Source: Burkholderia sp. SRS-W-2-2016 (GTDB lineage Bacteria > Pseudomonadota > Gammaproteobacteria > Burkholderiales > Burkholderiaceae). From it: a stretch of 64,000 nt of DNA. Below, piece after piece: positions 17,312 through 25,500 of the stretch (the stretch's first letter is position 1; each line of letters starts with the position of its first letter). The stretch covers positions 124,001 through 188,000 of the forward strand of contig NZ_MSDV01000023.1 in the NCBI RefSeq assembly GCF_001931485.1. Reading direction: 5' to 3'. Position numbers and translations under genes: made by a program. The notes under the pieces were generated by a model. The model ran no database searches, was not told the origin of the DNA, and worked only from the letters and a program-made list of their open reading frames with translations.

Positions 17312-17986
17312 ATGACGTGCCCGAACGAGAGGATTGTGGGAGCGATATTCGTTGTGCTGAGCGGTTCCGCGTTCGCGGACGGCCCGGCGTTCGACGCGCC
17401 CCAGCCGATGATAGTCGCGAACATCGCCGCGGTGCCCGTCGAAGTGGTGCCGCCGATACCGGAGCCTCAGCGCTACTTTCAGCAGCAGCGCTACGCGATG
17501 GAATATCAGTCGAAGCAGGACAAGCCGTTCTATGCGCAAATCGAGAATTTTTATAGCGCGGACGTGACGCATGACGTGCGGCTCAGTGAGAGTAAGCCGC
17601 TGGTGTCGTCGACGGTGCAGTTCCTGCCGGTGAGTGGGGTGGGTTTCGATCCTGCGTTCGAGGCGGGGATGGCGCCTGGGTCTGTTTCTGGTTCTGGGTC
17701 TGGTGCTGGGTCTGTTGCTGGTTCCGATGGAGAGGGTGGGGCGGCTTCTGGAACTGTCTCCGGGCCTGTTTCGAAGCAGGCTGCCAGGTCGGTTCATTTC
17801 ACTTCGGGGACCGGGCCGCAAATCTCGATCGTTCAGATGAACAGTTCAACCTTGTCGATCGGCGCTTCGCCGCAACGGCGGTTGTCGCTGACCGTCGATG
17901 ATTGGGTGTTCACTGGGACGGCTAGGGTTGCGCTGTTGCGCTCGCATGATACGGGGGCGACTTTGATTGTTAAGAAGAAGTATTGA
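17312..17986 (+). CDS. Unknown secreted protein with Gly/Ser linker
   Basis: 224 residues with a TGGAGG ribosome site and a signal peptide ending in SGSAFADG. I recognise no family. A Pro/Val-rich N-terminal part (VEVVPPIPEPQRYFQQQRY) is followed by a low-complexity Gly/Ser/Ala stretch at about 115-150, encoded by repeated TCTGG/GTCTG units, and then a beta-rich C-terminus ending in KKKY. It stands alone between the mxa operon and the CDI region, with no clear link to either. Confidence 0.6.
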   Translation: MTCPNERIVGAIFVVLSGSAFADGPAFDAPQPMIVANIAAVPVEVVPPIPEPQRYFQQQRYAMEYQSKQDKPFYAQIENFYSADVTHDVRLSESKPLVSSTVQFLPVSGVGFDPAFEAGMAPGSVSGSGSGAGSVAGSDGEGGAASGTVSGPVSKQAARSVHFTSGTGPQISIVQMNSSTLSIGASPQRRLSLTVDDWVFTGTARVALLRSHDTGATLIVKKKY

Positions 17987-18134
17987 GGGCGTGGTAATTT
18001 TTGTGTTCTTGGCTGCGTTCAGTGGCTGTGGGCGGCACCGTTAAGCGCTTGCGATTTCTTCCTGCGCTCGGCTTGGGCAGTCGTGCGAACGACGGGTGGA
18101 GTCGCGGGCTGTGTTTGTTGAAGCTATCGATCTA

Positions 18135-18496
18135 TCATTTTTTGTCCTCGGAGCTGTCTTTGTCGGGTGCACATGCATCGGGGGTAGTCTCGTAGCTTTT
18201 GCGTGCTTTCACGTATCCATCATCAAAAGGCCTTATTTTTAGTAGTCGAACACGACTACTTATGCCGTCGCTTGCCATAAGCAGGAATCCAAATAATGCG
18301 AGGAATACGCTGAAAATAGAAGGGGGTGCATATTTAATGTGGCATACGATATTCCAATGCCGGCCACAATGAGTGCCGTGCACATCCACCAGGTCAGGTT
18401 GCCATCGTCTATAAGCTTTATTTGCTTTCCTTCGCCAGTTACTCCGGCCATGCCCATTCCCGCCCAGTCAAACGGTTGCCCGTTATATAGCTGCAT
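18135..18496 (-). pseudogene. Displaced toxin-start/immunity-like remnant with frameshift
   Basis: Leftward from 18496 the frame begins MQLYNGQPFDWAGMGMAGVTG, the same start as the displaced toxin at 22195. It then switches abruptly to an unrelated hydrophobic sequence (NLTWWMCTALIVAGIGISY). That sequence runs out at 18260, while a frame one base away (from about 18330 to 18135) continues with IFSVFLALFGFLLMAS and a charged tail ending in SSEDKK. The break falls at a run of five C. The simplest reading is a toxin start fused to a one- or two-helix immunity gene that is now frameshifted. Confidence 0.5.
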
Positions 18497-18687
18497 GCCT
18501 GCTTGAACAATGGATCATAAAAAACATGCTTGATATTAAGTTCGTGTTTTAAATTGGAAAAAAACTTGCTAACCAAAATGCATAGAAAAGCAGTCCAGAA
18601 CGCGATTATGGAAAAAATGTAAATTATTTTTGATTTTTTGCTCATCGTTGCCCACGTCTTATCGTCGGGCCCACCTGGTGCAACCAT
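18439..18687 (-). CDS. Duplicate CDI immunity-like membrane protein
   Basis: From the ATG at 18687, preceded by AAGGAGAATTGAC, it encodes 82 residues starting MVAPGGPDDKTWA. One strong transmembrane helix follows (IIYIFSIIAFWTAFLCILV, about residues 21-39). It is the duplicate of the gene at 22250-22387. Here a different T-run keeps the frame open for about 37 more residues, running over the MQLYN region in another frame, so the extra tail may be fortuitous. It lies directly behind a broken copy of the CdiA tail. Confidence 0.6.
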   Translation of the reverse strand: MVAPGGPDDKTWATMSKKSKIIYIFSIIAFWTAFLCILVSKFFSNLKHELNIKHVFYDPLFKQACSYITGNRLTGREWAWPE

Positions 18688-18688
18688 G

Positions 18689-18832
18689 TCAATTCTCCTT
18701 GGATCCTGAAATTGGAATTGAATGACTGAAAGGGGCGACACCGAACGAAGTTGATCCAGGGGGCGCAACGCCAACTTCAAGAGCGGTATTTCCTCCATAT
18801 GCATGAGTAATTGCAAGGAACGCATTCACATT
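18689..18832 (-). pseudogene. Fragment of CdiA toxin tail
   Basis: About 48 codons matching the extreme end of the CdiA at 22389-31169: NVNAFLAITHAYGG through ISGSKEN and the stop, with only a few substitutions. Upstream of residue NVNAF the match ends inside the neighbouring immunity-like gene, so there is no intact toxin here. It is a recombination scar left by toxin-cassette displacement. Confidence 0.75.
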
Positions 18833-19068
18833 TAGCGGCGCGATCTTTGGTAAATCCACGTTATAAGTGAACATACGGGAACAACCAGCATCGCGAACTT
18901 TAGCCATCTGTACAACCGGTCAATCTGCGGAAAGTAAGAGTCACCTTGTAGCCATGCAAGTGCGGGCCAGAAAATAAATTCGAAGAACGTTGCACCCGCA
19001 CCTACGATCACCAGAAAGAAGATGAGAAAGTAAATGTAGAGCTTAAGTTCGTTTTTGATATTGCTCAT
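18832..19068 (-). CDS. Putative immunity protein for the 19065-20279 toxin tail
   Basis: 78 residues with two transmembrane helices (about 10-36 and 56-72: LYIYFLIFFLVIVGAGATFF and LKFAMLVVPVCSLITWIY) and a basic C-terminus. It starts at ATG 19068 within the ATGA shared with the preceding toxin tail, the arrangement of a toxin/immunity pair. AT content is higher than in flanking genes. A membrane immunity protein suggests its toxin acts at the inner membrane. No family was recognised. Confidence 0.65.
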   Translation of the reverse strand: MSNIKNELKLYIYFLIFFLVIVGAGATFFEFIFWPALAWLQGDSYFPQIDRLYRWLKFAMLVVPVCSLITWIYQRSRR

Positions 19069-20279
19069 TTCTTTGATGTGTTTTCAGGAGGATTAGCGAT
19101 AAGACCGAGAATGCCGCCGCTTGTTGCCTCTGATCCAGCGGAGCCCATAAACGTACCGCCAAGTGACGGCAATGCATTAGGTGGTACGTACTTGGAAACG
19201 CCCATTCCCAAATCGACCCATTCAGAGCGATACCAGGGATTCAACCATGAGTTCAAGCCGCTTTCTGTCAAACTGCCCACCTTATAGCCCGCTAACGTGC
19301 CCGCTGCGGCGCCTGCCATGTTCATGTTTGGGTTGTCGCCCTTCATCGCGGAGCCAGCCAGAGCACCGCCCGTATTGATTAGCAGGCTAGGCAACAGGCC
19401 AGTACCAAAGGTAAGAGCACCTGTTGCACCAGCAACTGCTGTATCTACCAGATCGATTTGTCCATTATTGAATACGTACTGTGCCCCAGCATGGACTACA
19501 GAGCCCAAGCTCCCTCCTGCAAACATCCCGGCAACAGCGGGCATACCTCCTGCAACTACACTGCCAGTAGCGATCATGGCGACACCAGCGATAGCCGTAC
19601 TAGCTGGGTTGTTCTTGACGTTGTTCTTCACAAGGTCGTTGTACGTCAGGCCCTTGCTGATCTGGCTCTGTCCAGCGTCGTAAGCCTGCTGATTGCTCGG
19701 GATGTACTGGCTGTTGTAGTTGTGGTTTGCATACTGTGGATCGTTCTTGTAGCCGTCACAGTTCAGGTTCTGACAGCCGATGATCGCGCGAACCTCGTAG
19801 TCGTGAACGCCACCGGAACCGTCCGCTGTCTGCTGGTCGGAGTTACGAAGAATCTCGGCAACAATTCGGCCTTCGGCTTCCTGTTCGCTGATACCAAGTT
19901 CTTTCGCAACGATCTTGGCGTCCTTTTTTGCCATCGCATATTCATCAGGGTGAAGCTGCCGATTAAACCGATCAACGTTATACCCCGCGAACGCCCCAGC
20001 CTCACCACCCACAACCGCACCAGCCCCCGTCGCGAGCACATTAGCCACAATATTCCCAAGCGCCAGATTCATCGCAGCATTCCCCGTCGGGTCCGATCCC
20101 GCGATCGCGTCGCTCAGACTATTCAACTGTCCCGCCGCAATCGATGCAATCGCCGCCCCCGCCGCGCCGCCGAGAGCATTGCCCCCAGCCAGCCCGGTCA
20201 CGAGCGCCGCACCCGCCGCCTGCATCAACGCGCGATCCGTGCCGCCTTCCTTCCACGAATTCAACCCCACAAACAACAA
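19065..20279 (-). CDS. Orphan CdiA C-terminal toxin module
   Basis: 404 residues, leftward. The first ~107 residues, from WKEGGTDRA to NRQLHP, are nearly identical to the pre-toxin region of the full CdiA. After NRQLHP it diverges completely: a charged helical segment (KIVAKELGISEQEAEGR), a Cys/Tyr/Asn-rich region, then Gly/Ala-rich hydrophobic stretches including TGLLPSLLINTGGAL. It has no signal peptide or adhesin part, so it is a displaced tail that could recombine into cdiA through the shared ~0.3 kb. The hydrophobic C-terminus suggests a membrane-acting toxin, but no known toxin family was recognised. Confidence 0.75.
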   Translation of the reverse strand: MLFVGLNSWKEGGTDRALMQAAGAALVTGLAGGNALGGAAGAAIASIAAGQLNSLSDAIAGSDPTGNAAMNLALGNIVANVLATGAGAVVGGEAGAFAGYNVDRFNRQLHPDEYAMAKKDAKIVAKELGISEQEAEGRIVAEILRNSDQQTADGSGGVHDYEVRAIIGCQNLNCDGYKNDPQYANHNYNSQYIPSNQQAYDAGQSQISKGLTYNDLVKNNVKNNPASTAIAGVAMIATGSVVAGGMPAVAGMFAGGSLGSVVHAGAQYVFNNGQIDLVDTAVAGATGALTFGTGLLPSLLINTGGALAGSAMKGDNPNMNMAGAAAGTLAGYKVGSLTESGLNSWLNPWYRSEWVDLGMGVSKYVPPNALPSLGGTFMGSAGSEATSGGILGLIANPPENTSKK

Positions 20280-20306
20280 ACCCGGCGCAAGGCTGGATTT
20301 GTTGCA

Positions 20307-20492
20307 TTAAGAAACGAACTTGATTACCAGGAGGGTTCCGATAAACGCAGCCACTGCACCAACGCAAACCCAATACCCAATTTTTTGGGTGCGCGTCATT
20401 TTCGCCCACTGCTCTGGATTAGGTGCTCCACCTACAGCCATATAGATCCCCTTATTTGCTTCCAGCCGCTTGAATAGTCCGATTAGGGACAT
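20307..20492 (-). CDS. Small CDI immunity-like protein
   Basis: 61 residues from the ATG at 20492. The segment GGAPNPEQWAKMTRTQKIGYW, followed by one transmembrane helix (VCVGAVAAFIGTLLVIKF), aligns with GGPDDKTWAKMSKKSKIIYI plus helix in the immunity genes at 22250 and 18439. It is therefore a divergent third member of the same immunity family. A longer frame up to 20678 exists, but its N-terminal part looks non-coding. It stands without its own toxin, just before the orphan tail at 20279. Confidence 0.55.
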   Translation of the reverse strand: MSLIGLFKRLEANKGIYMAVGGAPNPEQWAKMTRTQKIGYWVCVGAVAAFIGTLLVIKFVS

Positions 20493-20679
20493 GGCTACGC
20501 TTTCACGCAAGTCGAATGCCAGACGGCACAGCCCTGCGATAACGAAGGACGAAGCTTCTGGACATGTGAATGCAAACAGTGCGATTGCGCACCAAACCTG
20601 CACGTCGCGTAGAGTCTGCGCGAGTTCATCTCGTGCCTCCCACGTGACGCACGTCATTGATGTTTGTTGTCGAAACAAT

Positions 20680-21027
20680 CTACAGATCGACCGATCGACA
20701 GCGGATCGCCTTCACACCCTGTGCTGTTAAATATCCTATCAATGCGAGGAGTGCTGAAAGGGGAAACGCAGCAAACCAGAGTTGAATAGGTTGCCCAACG
20801 AAGCAAAACAACGGAAAAGCGATCAACCAGACGAGTAACGACGAGAAGCAAACGTGTGCTAGTGGTTCTCTGGTTACCCGCGTAGCAATGTTGAAGTACA
20901 CGACCGGAGTGACAACAACGTTCGTCACGATCATTGCAACGCCGAGCATTTGACTACTACGCAACAGAACGCCAACAAGGGCACCTAATAAAGCCGGGGC
21001 GATCGCAGCCAAAAGGAATGGCATCAA
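20680..21027 (-). CDS. Small four-helix membrane protein in the CDI array
   Basis: 115 residues, almost all hydrophobic, with about four transmembrane segments (MMPFLLAAIAPALLGALVGVL, MLGVAMIVTNVVVTPVVYF, FSSLLVWLIAFPLFCFV, LWFAAFPLSALLALIGYL). No family recognised. It is the third of three small membrane genes behind the toxin tail at 21551 and may be an extra immunity gene retained from an earlier cassette. Confidence 0.5.
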   Translation of the reverse strand: MMPFLLAAIAPALLGALVGVLLRSSQMLGVAMIVTNVVVTPVVYFNIATRVTREPLAHVCFSSLLVWLIAFPLFCFVGQPIQLWFAAFPLSALLALIGYLTAQGVKAIRCRSVDL

Positions 21028-21048
21028 CCAATATCTAGTGTCAAGCTG

Positions 21049-21267
21049 TCAATCGTTTGGCACATTGGCTACTACGTTAAGCTTCCGTGCAATGCGATTC
21101 GAAATGCCCCAACCGAGAGCGCCAACCAGCAACGCCTCGAACATGCTCCATGGATTGAAACCGTTTGAATAGTCGAAAATCCCATAAAAAAATCCGTGAA
21201 ACATTGAGATTGCGAACATGCCGCCGAACGCCGTGTAAATAAATATGCGTTTTTTCATTTTTTTCAT
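21049..21267 (-). CDS. Small membrane protein in the CDI array
   Basis: 72 residues with a basic start (MKKMKKR) and two transmembrane segments (IFIYTAFGGMFAISMFHGFFY and MFEALLVGALGWGISN). It starts 8 bases after the end of the gene at 21276 and is AT-richer than flanking DNA. It is a likely immunity-type protein by size, topology and context; no family recognised. Confidence 0.5.
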   Translation of the reverse strand: MKKMKKRIFIYTAFGGMFAISMFHGFFYGIFDYSNGFNPWSMFEALLVGALGWGISNRIARKLNVVANVPND

Positions 21268-21275
21268 AAAATTTG

Positions 21276-21554
21276 TTACTGCTCCCTCTTATTCCCGATA
21301 AATCGCAAGACAGCGGAAATCATTTCCATTGCGACAACAAATATTAAAAATGCACGAAAAAACAAGACAATTCCGTGATGCTGAGCTTTTTGAGCATCAG
21401 ACATTGCTACCGCTTGATAATATGTTGAAATCCAAGGGAGTACTGAAGGCAAGTAGACAGCAGTAATGTAAATAGCGGTAAGCAAAACCTCGCGCGCCAA
21501 TGCTCCCTTCCAGCCCGGCGCGCGGAGCAACAAGCCAACTTTGTCTTCCTTCAT
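21276..21554 (-). CDS. Putative immunity protein for the 21551-22195 toxin tail
   Basis: 92 residues with two transmembrane helices (about 22-42 and 64-84, including LLTAIYITAVYLPSVLPWI and FFRAFLIFVVAMEMISAVL). Its ATG at 21554 overlaps the toxin stop (ATGA), the expected coupling of a CDI toxin with its immunity gene. The inner-membrane location implied by the helices fits protection against a membrane-acting toxin. Family not recognised. Confidence 0.65.
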   Translation of the reverse strand: MKEDKVGLLLRAPGWKGALAREVLLTAIYITAVYLPSVLPWISTYYQAVAMSDAQKAQHHGIVLFFRAFLIFVVAMEMISAVLRFIGNKREQ

Positions 21555-22195
21555 TTCTTAAGTTCCTTGCTTGGCACAAGCGATCCGACACCGCCTACCA
21601 CTGAGCCTGCGGTGGCACCTGCGAATCCAGGCAAAGGGTTCCGAATTGCCTGGAGAATCACGGGAATTTCAGGATTCAAATTGGGGAAGACCCATGGGCT
21701 CGCAATTTTCGCAATCGCAGGTGTCACGACCAAGCCCGTACCGTAGCCCGCAGCCCCAGCCAATGTCCCAATCGCACCCGTGTAATATGGGCTGGCCGTT
21801 TCGCCGTAGTACGCATTGTTAAACATAGTTGTAGCGACGTTCCCGGCACCTCCCAGGAGTGCATTGCTCATAAAGCTAGCATTCACACCGAGAGATCCAA
21901 CGATTGCGCCTATTGACGCAGCGAAAGCAGATTGCGCTGGCCGTATCGTTCCTGACTGTTGATACTGTCCAGCAGCGTCCATCCCTGCGCTCGCACCGCC
22001 CCCGATGACCGAATAAGCAATCCCACCTATGGCCGCCGCAACAGGTGCGCCAGCGACGATGCCTGCCCCATACAGCGCCCCGCCTGTATTGATAAGCAAG
22101 GCAGGCACAAACCCCATGCCGGTAACGACACCGCCAGTTACTCCGGCCATGCCCATTCTCGCCCAATCAAACGGTTGCCCGTTATATAGCTGCAT
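21551..22195 (-). CDS. Orphan CdiA C-terminal toxin beginning at a QLYN motif
   Basis: 214 residues starting MQLYNGQPFDWA. In Burkholderia CDI proteins an (E/Q)LYN motif marks the start of the variable toxin, so this is a toxin tail without its carrier. An in-frame stop lies seven codons upstream of the ATG. The body is Gly/Ala-rich with several hydrophobic stretches and contains GFVPALLINTGGAL, also seen in the tail at 19065-20279. It ends PSKELKK and couples to the membrane protein at 21276. A pore-forming or membrane-inserting activity is inferred, not shown. Confidence 0.7.
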   Translation of the reverse strand: MQLYNGQPFDWARMGMAGVTGGVVTGMGFVPALLINTGGALYGAGIVAGAPVAAAIGGIAYSVIGGGASAGMDAAGQYQQSGTIRPAQSAFAASIGAIVGSLGVNASFMSNALLGGAGNVATTMFNNAYYGETASPYYTGAIGTLAGAAGYGTGLVVTPAIAKIASPWVFPNLNPEIPVILQAIRNPLPGFAGATAGSVVGGVGSLVPSKELKK

Positions 22196-22540
22196 GCCTG
22201 CTTGAACAATGGATCATAAAAAAACATGCTTGATATTAAGTTCGTTTTTTCAATTGAAAAAAAACTTTCTAACCAAAATGCAGAGAAAAGCAGTCCAGAA
22301 AGCGATTATGGAAAAAATGTAAATTATTTTTGATTTTTTGCTCATCTTTGCCCACGTCTTATCGTCGGGCCCACCTGGTGCAACCATGTCAATTCTCCTT
22401 GGATCCTGAAATTGGAATTGAATGACTGAAAGGGGAGACACCGAACGAAGTTGATCCAGGGGTCGCAACGCCAACTTCAAGAGCGGTATTTCCTCCATAT
22501 GCATGAGTAATTGCAAGGAATGCATTCACATTGAACGGCG
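22133..22540. repeat. CDI repeat, cdiA-proximal copy (about 0.4 kb)
   Basis: Direct repeat of 18433-18836. It spans the last ~48 codons of cdiA, the immunity-like gene and the first ~20 codons of the next toxin tail. Recombination between the copies would delete the intervening 3.7 kb of toxin and immunity genes. Confidence 0.8.
22250..22387 (-). CDS. Putative CdiI immunity protein of the resident CdiA
   Basis: 45 residues from the ATG at 22387, one base past the cdiA stop and with a strong AAGGAGAATTGAC ribosome site that lies inside the cdiA 3' end. Sequence: MVAPGGPDDKTWAKMSKKSK, then one transmembrane helix (about 21-39), then KFFFN. It is very short for an immunity protein. The frame ends at a run of eight T; in the duplicate at 18439 a shorter T-run lets the frame continue, so this copy may be frameshifted. 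Position makes it the best cdiI candidate. Confidence 0.6.
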   Translation of the reverse strand: MVAPGGPDDKTWAKMSKKSKIIYIFSIIAFWTAFLCILVRKFFFN

Positions 22541-25500
22541 TGGGTACTGAGATAAATCCCTGCACCCCATCGCCATTCATAAATGAATTTGTTCCGGCGC
22601 CGGTTCTATCTCCGAATATCCAACCAAGAGAAGCTACGCCACCGGGTTTTACCGAGATTGATCCGGGGTTACTCTGTGTGATGCCTCCGGCTGCGTACGT
22701 AGTTCCGTCATGCAGATTGACGCTTAGATCTGCACTTGCTGACAGCGATCCAGAGCCAATTGTGGCGTAATCAGGTGCTAGTCCACGTCCATATTCACCA
22801 AACCCTGCAGAATAATCCCCCGTGTTAAACCCGGGCGAAAACGGCCCATACGGATCGACCTTCGGCGTCGCTGCCTGCGCACTCGACGTGCCCCAGCTGT
22901 ATGGCGAGCTTGCGTCGCCCGTGCTCTGCGTAATAAGGTCTTGCACTGCCTTCGATGGCGTTGCCAATATCGACGCGTCTTGCATCAGGTAATGTCCCGT
23001 GCTGTCCGTCACCAGGTTCATGCTCGTCGTGTCATAAACCGCATTTGTTGGTGTATCCGCGTTCAGTGGAACCACAATGCCCGTCGAAGTGTATTCCTCA
23101 TACTGGCTGTTGTCCGCCGCGCGCATCGCATCTTCGATCTGCGCCGCCGTTATCGGCGAACTGTCCGGATTCGTGATGCCCTGTGCCGCTGCGTCCGCCG
23201 CGATCTGTTGTGCTTTCGCCTTCTCTTCCGGATGCAACTGCCGATTAAACCGATCAACGTTATACCCCGCGAACGCCCCTGCCTCACCACCCACAACTGC
23301 ACCAGCCCCCGTCGCGAGCACATTCGCGACAATATTCCCAAGCGCCAGATTCATCGAAGCATTACCAGTCGGATCCGATCCTGCAATCTCCTCGCTAAGA
23401 CTATTCAACTGTCCCGCCGCAATCGATGCAATCGCCGCCCCCGCCGCGCCACCGAGCGCATTCCCCCCAGCCAGCCCCGTTACGAGTGCCGCACCCGCCG
23501 CCTGCATCATCGCGCGGTCCGTGCCGCCTTCCTTCCACGCGTCCATCCCGGCCCGATCGCCCGCGGCGGCGGCCTCGTCGTACTTCATCTTCGCGTAGTC
23601 GCCGATACGCCGGGACACCGCTTCGGCCGCGGCGCTCGCCGCCGCCATCATGTCGGCCTGACGGTCCAGCAGATCGTTCACATCCGGCAGCTTCGCGACC
23701 GTGCCATTCGTGTCCGACGTGTCGCGGTTCAGATCCGCGACGTCCTGCGTCTGGTTCGACTGATCGTTGATGACGATCGTCCCTTCGCTGACGGCCGTTT
23801 TCGTCGTCGCGCTGTCGCTGCCACTGTCGTTCTGGCTCAGCATAGGCGCAATGCCGCCGCCGTTGATGCCCGAGGTGCTGCCGTGCGTGCTGTAGTTCGC
23901 GCCGCCATCGCCCGCGGTTACGCCCGCGCCGAATCCTCCCGAATGCGCTTCGTAATTCGACGAATTCTGAATGTCCGAGAACGTCAGCGTACCGGTGGCC
24001 AGCGTGTTCTGCGACGCATCCGCCTCACTCGAAATCAGCGCACCTTTCAGATCCGTGTTGCCCTGTACGTTGATATTGAAGCCGCCGTCGCCGGCCTGAA
24101 TGCCGGCCTGTTCGTTCACGCCCGCATAGCTGCCGCTCGCGTTCGCGTTGGTCTGGCTGAAGCTCGCGCTGCCGCCGCTCTGGCTGATGCTGAATCCGCC
24201 GCCGATACTCTCCCGGTGCGCGGCACTCGTCATCGTGTCCTGCACGCTCGCAATATTCAGGTCGCCGCCGATGCTCGCATTGACCTGCTGCCCGCTCACG
24301 TTCGAACCGATGATGTTCGTGTCGCCTCCGGAAATGATCGTTGCGGTTCCCGATGCGTTTACGTGCGTGTTGTTCTGAATGGTTGCATCGCTATTGCCGT
24401 CGCCGTTTGCCTTCGACATCGCCGCGCTCAATCCGATCCCGCCGCTGCCGATGGAAACGCCGATGCTGCCGCTACGCGACTCGTCGGTGCTGCGGGTCGA
24501 GTCGGTATCGGTCGAATTGAGCAGATTGACCTGGTTCTGCGCGGCGAGAATCACTTCGCCGGCATTCACGTCCGATCCGACGATCGTCACGTTGCCGCTG
24601 CCGGGCGTCGTGTTTCCTGTCGCGAGGAATGCCGCCGTGCCGCCCGCCGTCACGCTCGAACCGACACTCGTAGTGGAGTCCTCACTAAAAGTACTCTTCG
24701 AACTGCTGGAGCCGAAACTCAGTTCGAGCTTCATTTGCGGCATCTCGCCGTTCGCCAGGCTACGGACAAGACCGCCCGCTGCCTGGTCCGCGTCCCACAT
24801 CGCGCTAGCCGCCGCGATTCCGTGCAGGGCGGCGGCGCGGCCGTCCTTGCTGTTGCTCGCGGCCTGGGTCTGGCCGACTGCGTTGGAAATCGCATCGATG
24901 ACCGGCGCCTTCAAGGCCAGCGTGAAGCCGCTCTGTTTGAGTTCGTGCGTTTCGTCGGCGTGCGCGCTGTTCGTCGCGGCATCGATGGTCACGTTGGCGC
25001 CCGTGCCGGTGATGTTGCCGGCTGCGATCAGGTCGCTGCCCGTCACGTGCAGATCGTTGCCCGCGGTGATATCCAGATTGCCGTTCAGCGAGCCGACGAC
25101 GCTCCCCGTATTGACGACCTGTGACGTATTGGCGGTGTCGGTCTGGGTTTTAGTGCCGAACGAAATGCCGAGGCCGCCGGCGGTGCCGAAGCCCGATTCA
25201 TGCTTGCGGTAATAGCTGGAAGTGCTCTGCGTATCCTGCGACGTCGTGATGGTCACATTGCCAGCGGCGGCGAGGGCGACGTCATGGGTCCCCGCGACCG
25301 TCGAACCCTGCACTGTCAGGTCTTTGCCCGCGGTGATGCTGACGGTATCGCCCGATACGATGCTTCCCATGCCGAGGTTCGTTTGCATGCTCTCCATCGT
25401 GTTGGTGGTCGAGCCCGCGAATGCGCTGCCGCGTTTTGATTCGGTCTCCAGATAACTATCGTGCTGTTCGCGTGCTTCATTGAGGGTGACGTTGCCGGTG

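Larger units (their letters stand above)
18433..18836. repeat. CDI repeat, distal copy (about 0.4 kb)
   Basis: Nearly identical to 22133-22540. It contains the last ~48 codons of the CdiA tail, the immunity-like gene after it, and the MQLYN toxin start. Differences are scattered substitutions and small indels, including a changed run of T that alters the length of the immunity frame. Same orientation as the other copy. Confidence 0.8.

Noticed and set aside
17203..17556. 117-residue rightward frame overlapping the secreted protein start
   Set aside because: Different frame from the 17312 gene, no signal peptide, Arg/Ala-rich; the 17312 frame has the ribosome site and signal peptide.
22941..25124. 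727-residue open frame on the rightward strand, opposite cdiA
   Set aside because: Arg/Val/Asp-rich shadow of the cdiA repeat codons, no ribosome site and no family features; cdiA is clearly the coding strand.
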